Below are positions 63,341 to 64,000 of a DNA stretch of 64,000 bases, in pieces. The position numbers were made by a program, and so were the translations under genes. How positions within the stretch are numbered: the first letter of the stretch is position 1; each line of letters begins with the position of its first letter. Under the pieces are notes generated by a model. That model ran no database searches, was not told the DNA's origin, and was given only the letters and a program-made list of their open reading frames with translations. This DNA is from JAJXZJ01 sp050012855. GTDB taxonomy: Bacteria > Verrucomicrobiota > Verrucomicrobiia > Limisphaerales > J093. Where the stretch lies: contig JBEKGJ010000025.1 of assembly GCA_050012855.1 (NCBI GenBank), positions 4,927-68,926 on the forward strand. The letters run 5' to 3'.

Positions 63341-64000
63341 TCAGCGCACGTGGCCACGGTAGAACTGGGTGCCCTGGGCTGGCGTGGGGCTGACAAAGGA
63401 ATTCGTCCCGTCATTGAGGACATAGGAGCCAACCACCTGCCACTGGGACAAATCAGCCGAAGATTCGATGTTCAACGCCAAGCCGGGAAGACCGGTAATT
63501 CCAAAACCGAACTGGCCGGCGTTCAGGCTCGGCTGGTGTAAAATCGGCGCCGGTACTGAGCTGGTGGGAATTCCTTTCCGGAGCGTGCTGTTGTCTATGT
63601 CCCCCACATAGACGTTTCCCGCGCTGTCCACGGCGACGCCGTGAGGATAATAAAACCGCGCGGCGCTCCCCGTCGCGTCCGCGTTGCCCCAATTGCCCGC
63701 CAATCCGGCCAGGGTCGTCACCACCCCCGCCGACGTCACTTTGCGGATTGTGTGGTTGTCTGTGTCCGCCACATAGACGTTGTCCGCGCCATCCACCGCC
63801 ACGCCGTAAGGATAATAAAACTGCGCGTCGCTTCCCATCCCGTCCGCACTGCCCCAATTGCCCGCCAATCCGGCCAGGGTCGTCACTACGCCCGGCGGCG
63901 TCACTTTCCGGATCGTGTTGTTCCATGCGTCGGCCACATAGACGTTGCCCGCGCTGTCCGCCGCCACGCCTCCAGGATAATAAAACTGCGCGGCGCTCCC
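63341..64000 (-). CDS. Exported NHL-repeat protein, C-terminal part (runs off the right edge)
   Basis: The visible 219 residues contain nearly identical NHL repeats of 55 residues, each 'YYP.GVAVD.A.NVYVAD..N.TIRKVT..GVVTTLAGLAGN' and encoded by 165-bp DNA units, so the solenoid is a beta-propeller. The C-terminal module 'LNIESSADLSQWQVVGSYVL' ends in 'GTQFYRGHVR'. The frame is open to the window edge with the same repeat pattern, so the start lies outside. Very high DNA identity between repeats suggests recent tandem duplication. It should act outside the cell. Confidence 0.85.
   Translation of the reverse strand, partial: GSAAQFYYPGGVAADSAGNVYVADAWNNTIRKVTPPGVVTTLAGLAGNWGSADGMGSDAQFYYPYGVAVDGADNVYVADTDNHTIRKVTSAGVVTTLAGLAGNWGNADATGSAARFYYPHGVAVDSAGNVYVGDIDNSTLRKGIPTSSVPAPILHQPSLNAGQFGFGITGLPGLALNIESSADLSQWQVVGSYVLNDGTNSFVSPTPAQGTQFYRGHVR

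Noticed and set aside
63600..64000. CRISPR-like regularly spaced repeats
   Set aside because: The 165-bp units are coding NHL repeats in one frame without spacer variation. No CRISPR array or cas gene was seen in the window.

Overview
The window reads as chromosomal DNA of a GC-rich Verrucomicrobiota bacterium, most likely of the Limisphaerales/Pedosphaera type. Pointers are a type II pseudopilin-like protein of the kind Verrucomicrobia and Planctomycetes carry in many copies, a giant CotH/lamin-tail exported protein, exported beta-propeller and beta-helix proteins sharing a C-terminal '...S.DL..W ... FYR' module, a PduS/PduT pair, and several small palindromic or MITE-like intergenic repeats. 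The assignment is inference from gene style; there is no rRNA gene to test it.

Layout. 1-10.9 kb: start of a probable Kdo transferase gene, a repeat-rich exported protein, a pseudopilin, a clpB 3' remnant and a 2,301-residue exported CotH/LTD protein. 10.9-15.8 kb: housekeeping genes (methyltransferase, mnmA-cutA, lipA, glutaredoxin, cupin, rhodanese) with a four-helix-bundle gene between 17-bp inverted repeats. 15.8-25.7 kb: accessory region with gene remnants, an aspartic protease/XRE/DUF2975 cluster with a duplicated operator region, and a likely defence pair (PHP-domain SMC-like ATPase plus AlbA_2/Schlafen-type protein). 25.7-44.8 kb: membrane-protein operons, ispH, Maf, papain-like peptidase, sugar nucleotidyltransferase, ptsI, trpA, mnmG, Gfo/Idh/MocA oxidoreductase, YceI, a pirin-nitroreductase operon opposite a sigma-54 activator, and Memo/radical-SAM genes. 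44.9-50.7 kb: a 184-bp MITE, an orphan microcompartment-type PduS/PduT pair, peroxiredoxin, RlmI-like methyltransferase and a double toxin-antitoxin island (HigBA, HicBA) between two copies of the rlmI 3' end. 50.8-64 kb: exported proteins, hom-thrC, tRNA-Asp, an integron-like cassette array with attC-type sites but no integrase, an MFS transporter and further exported proteins.

How the parts fit. hom and thrC form a threonine module and mnmA and mnmG both modify tRNA wobble uridines. The sigma-54 activator at 41383 probably drives the divergent nitroreductase-pirin operon through a -24/-12 promoter and upstream direct repeats. Several unrelated genes (mnmA, rhodanese, trpA, mnmG, higB, hicB and two membrane-protein operons) have a sigma-70-like promoter whose -10 box lies only 6-8 nt before the start codon, suggesting leaderless mRNAs.

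The most notable signals are the attC-type cassette array (58.9-60.6 kb), the PHP-ATPase/AlbA_2 pair (21.4-25.1 kb), the toxin-antitoxin island between direct repeats (49.2-50.7 kb), the four-helix-bundle gene between inverted repeats (14.1-14.7 kb), the isolated PduS/PduT pair, and the leaderless promoter pattern.
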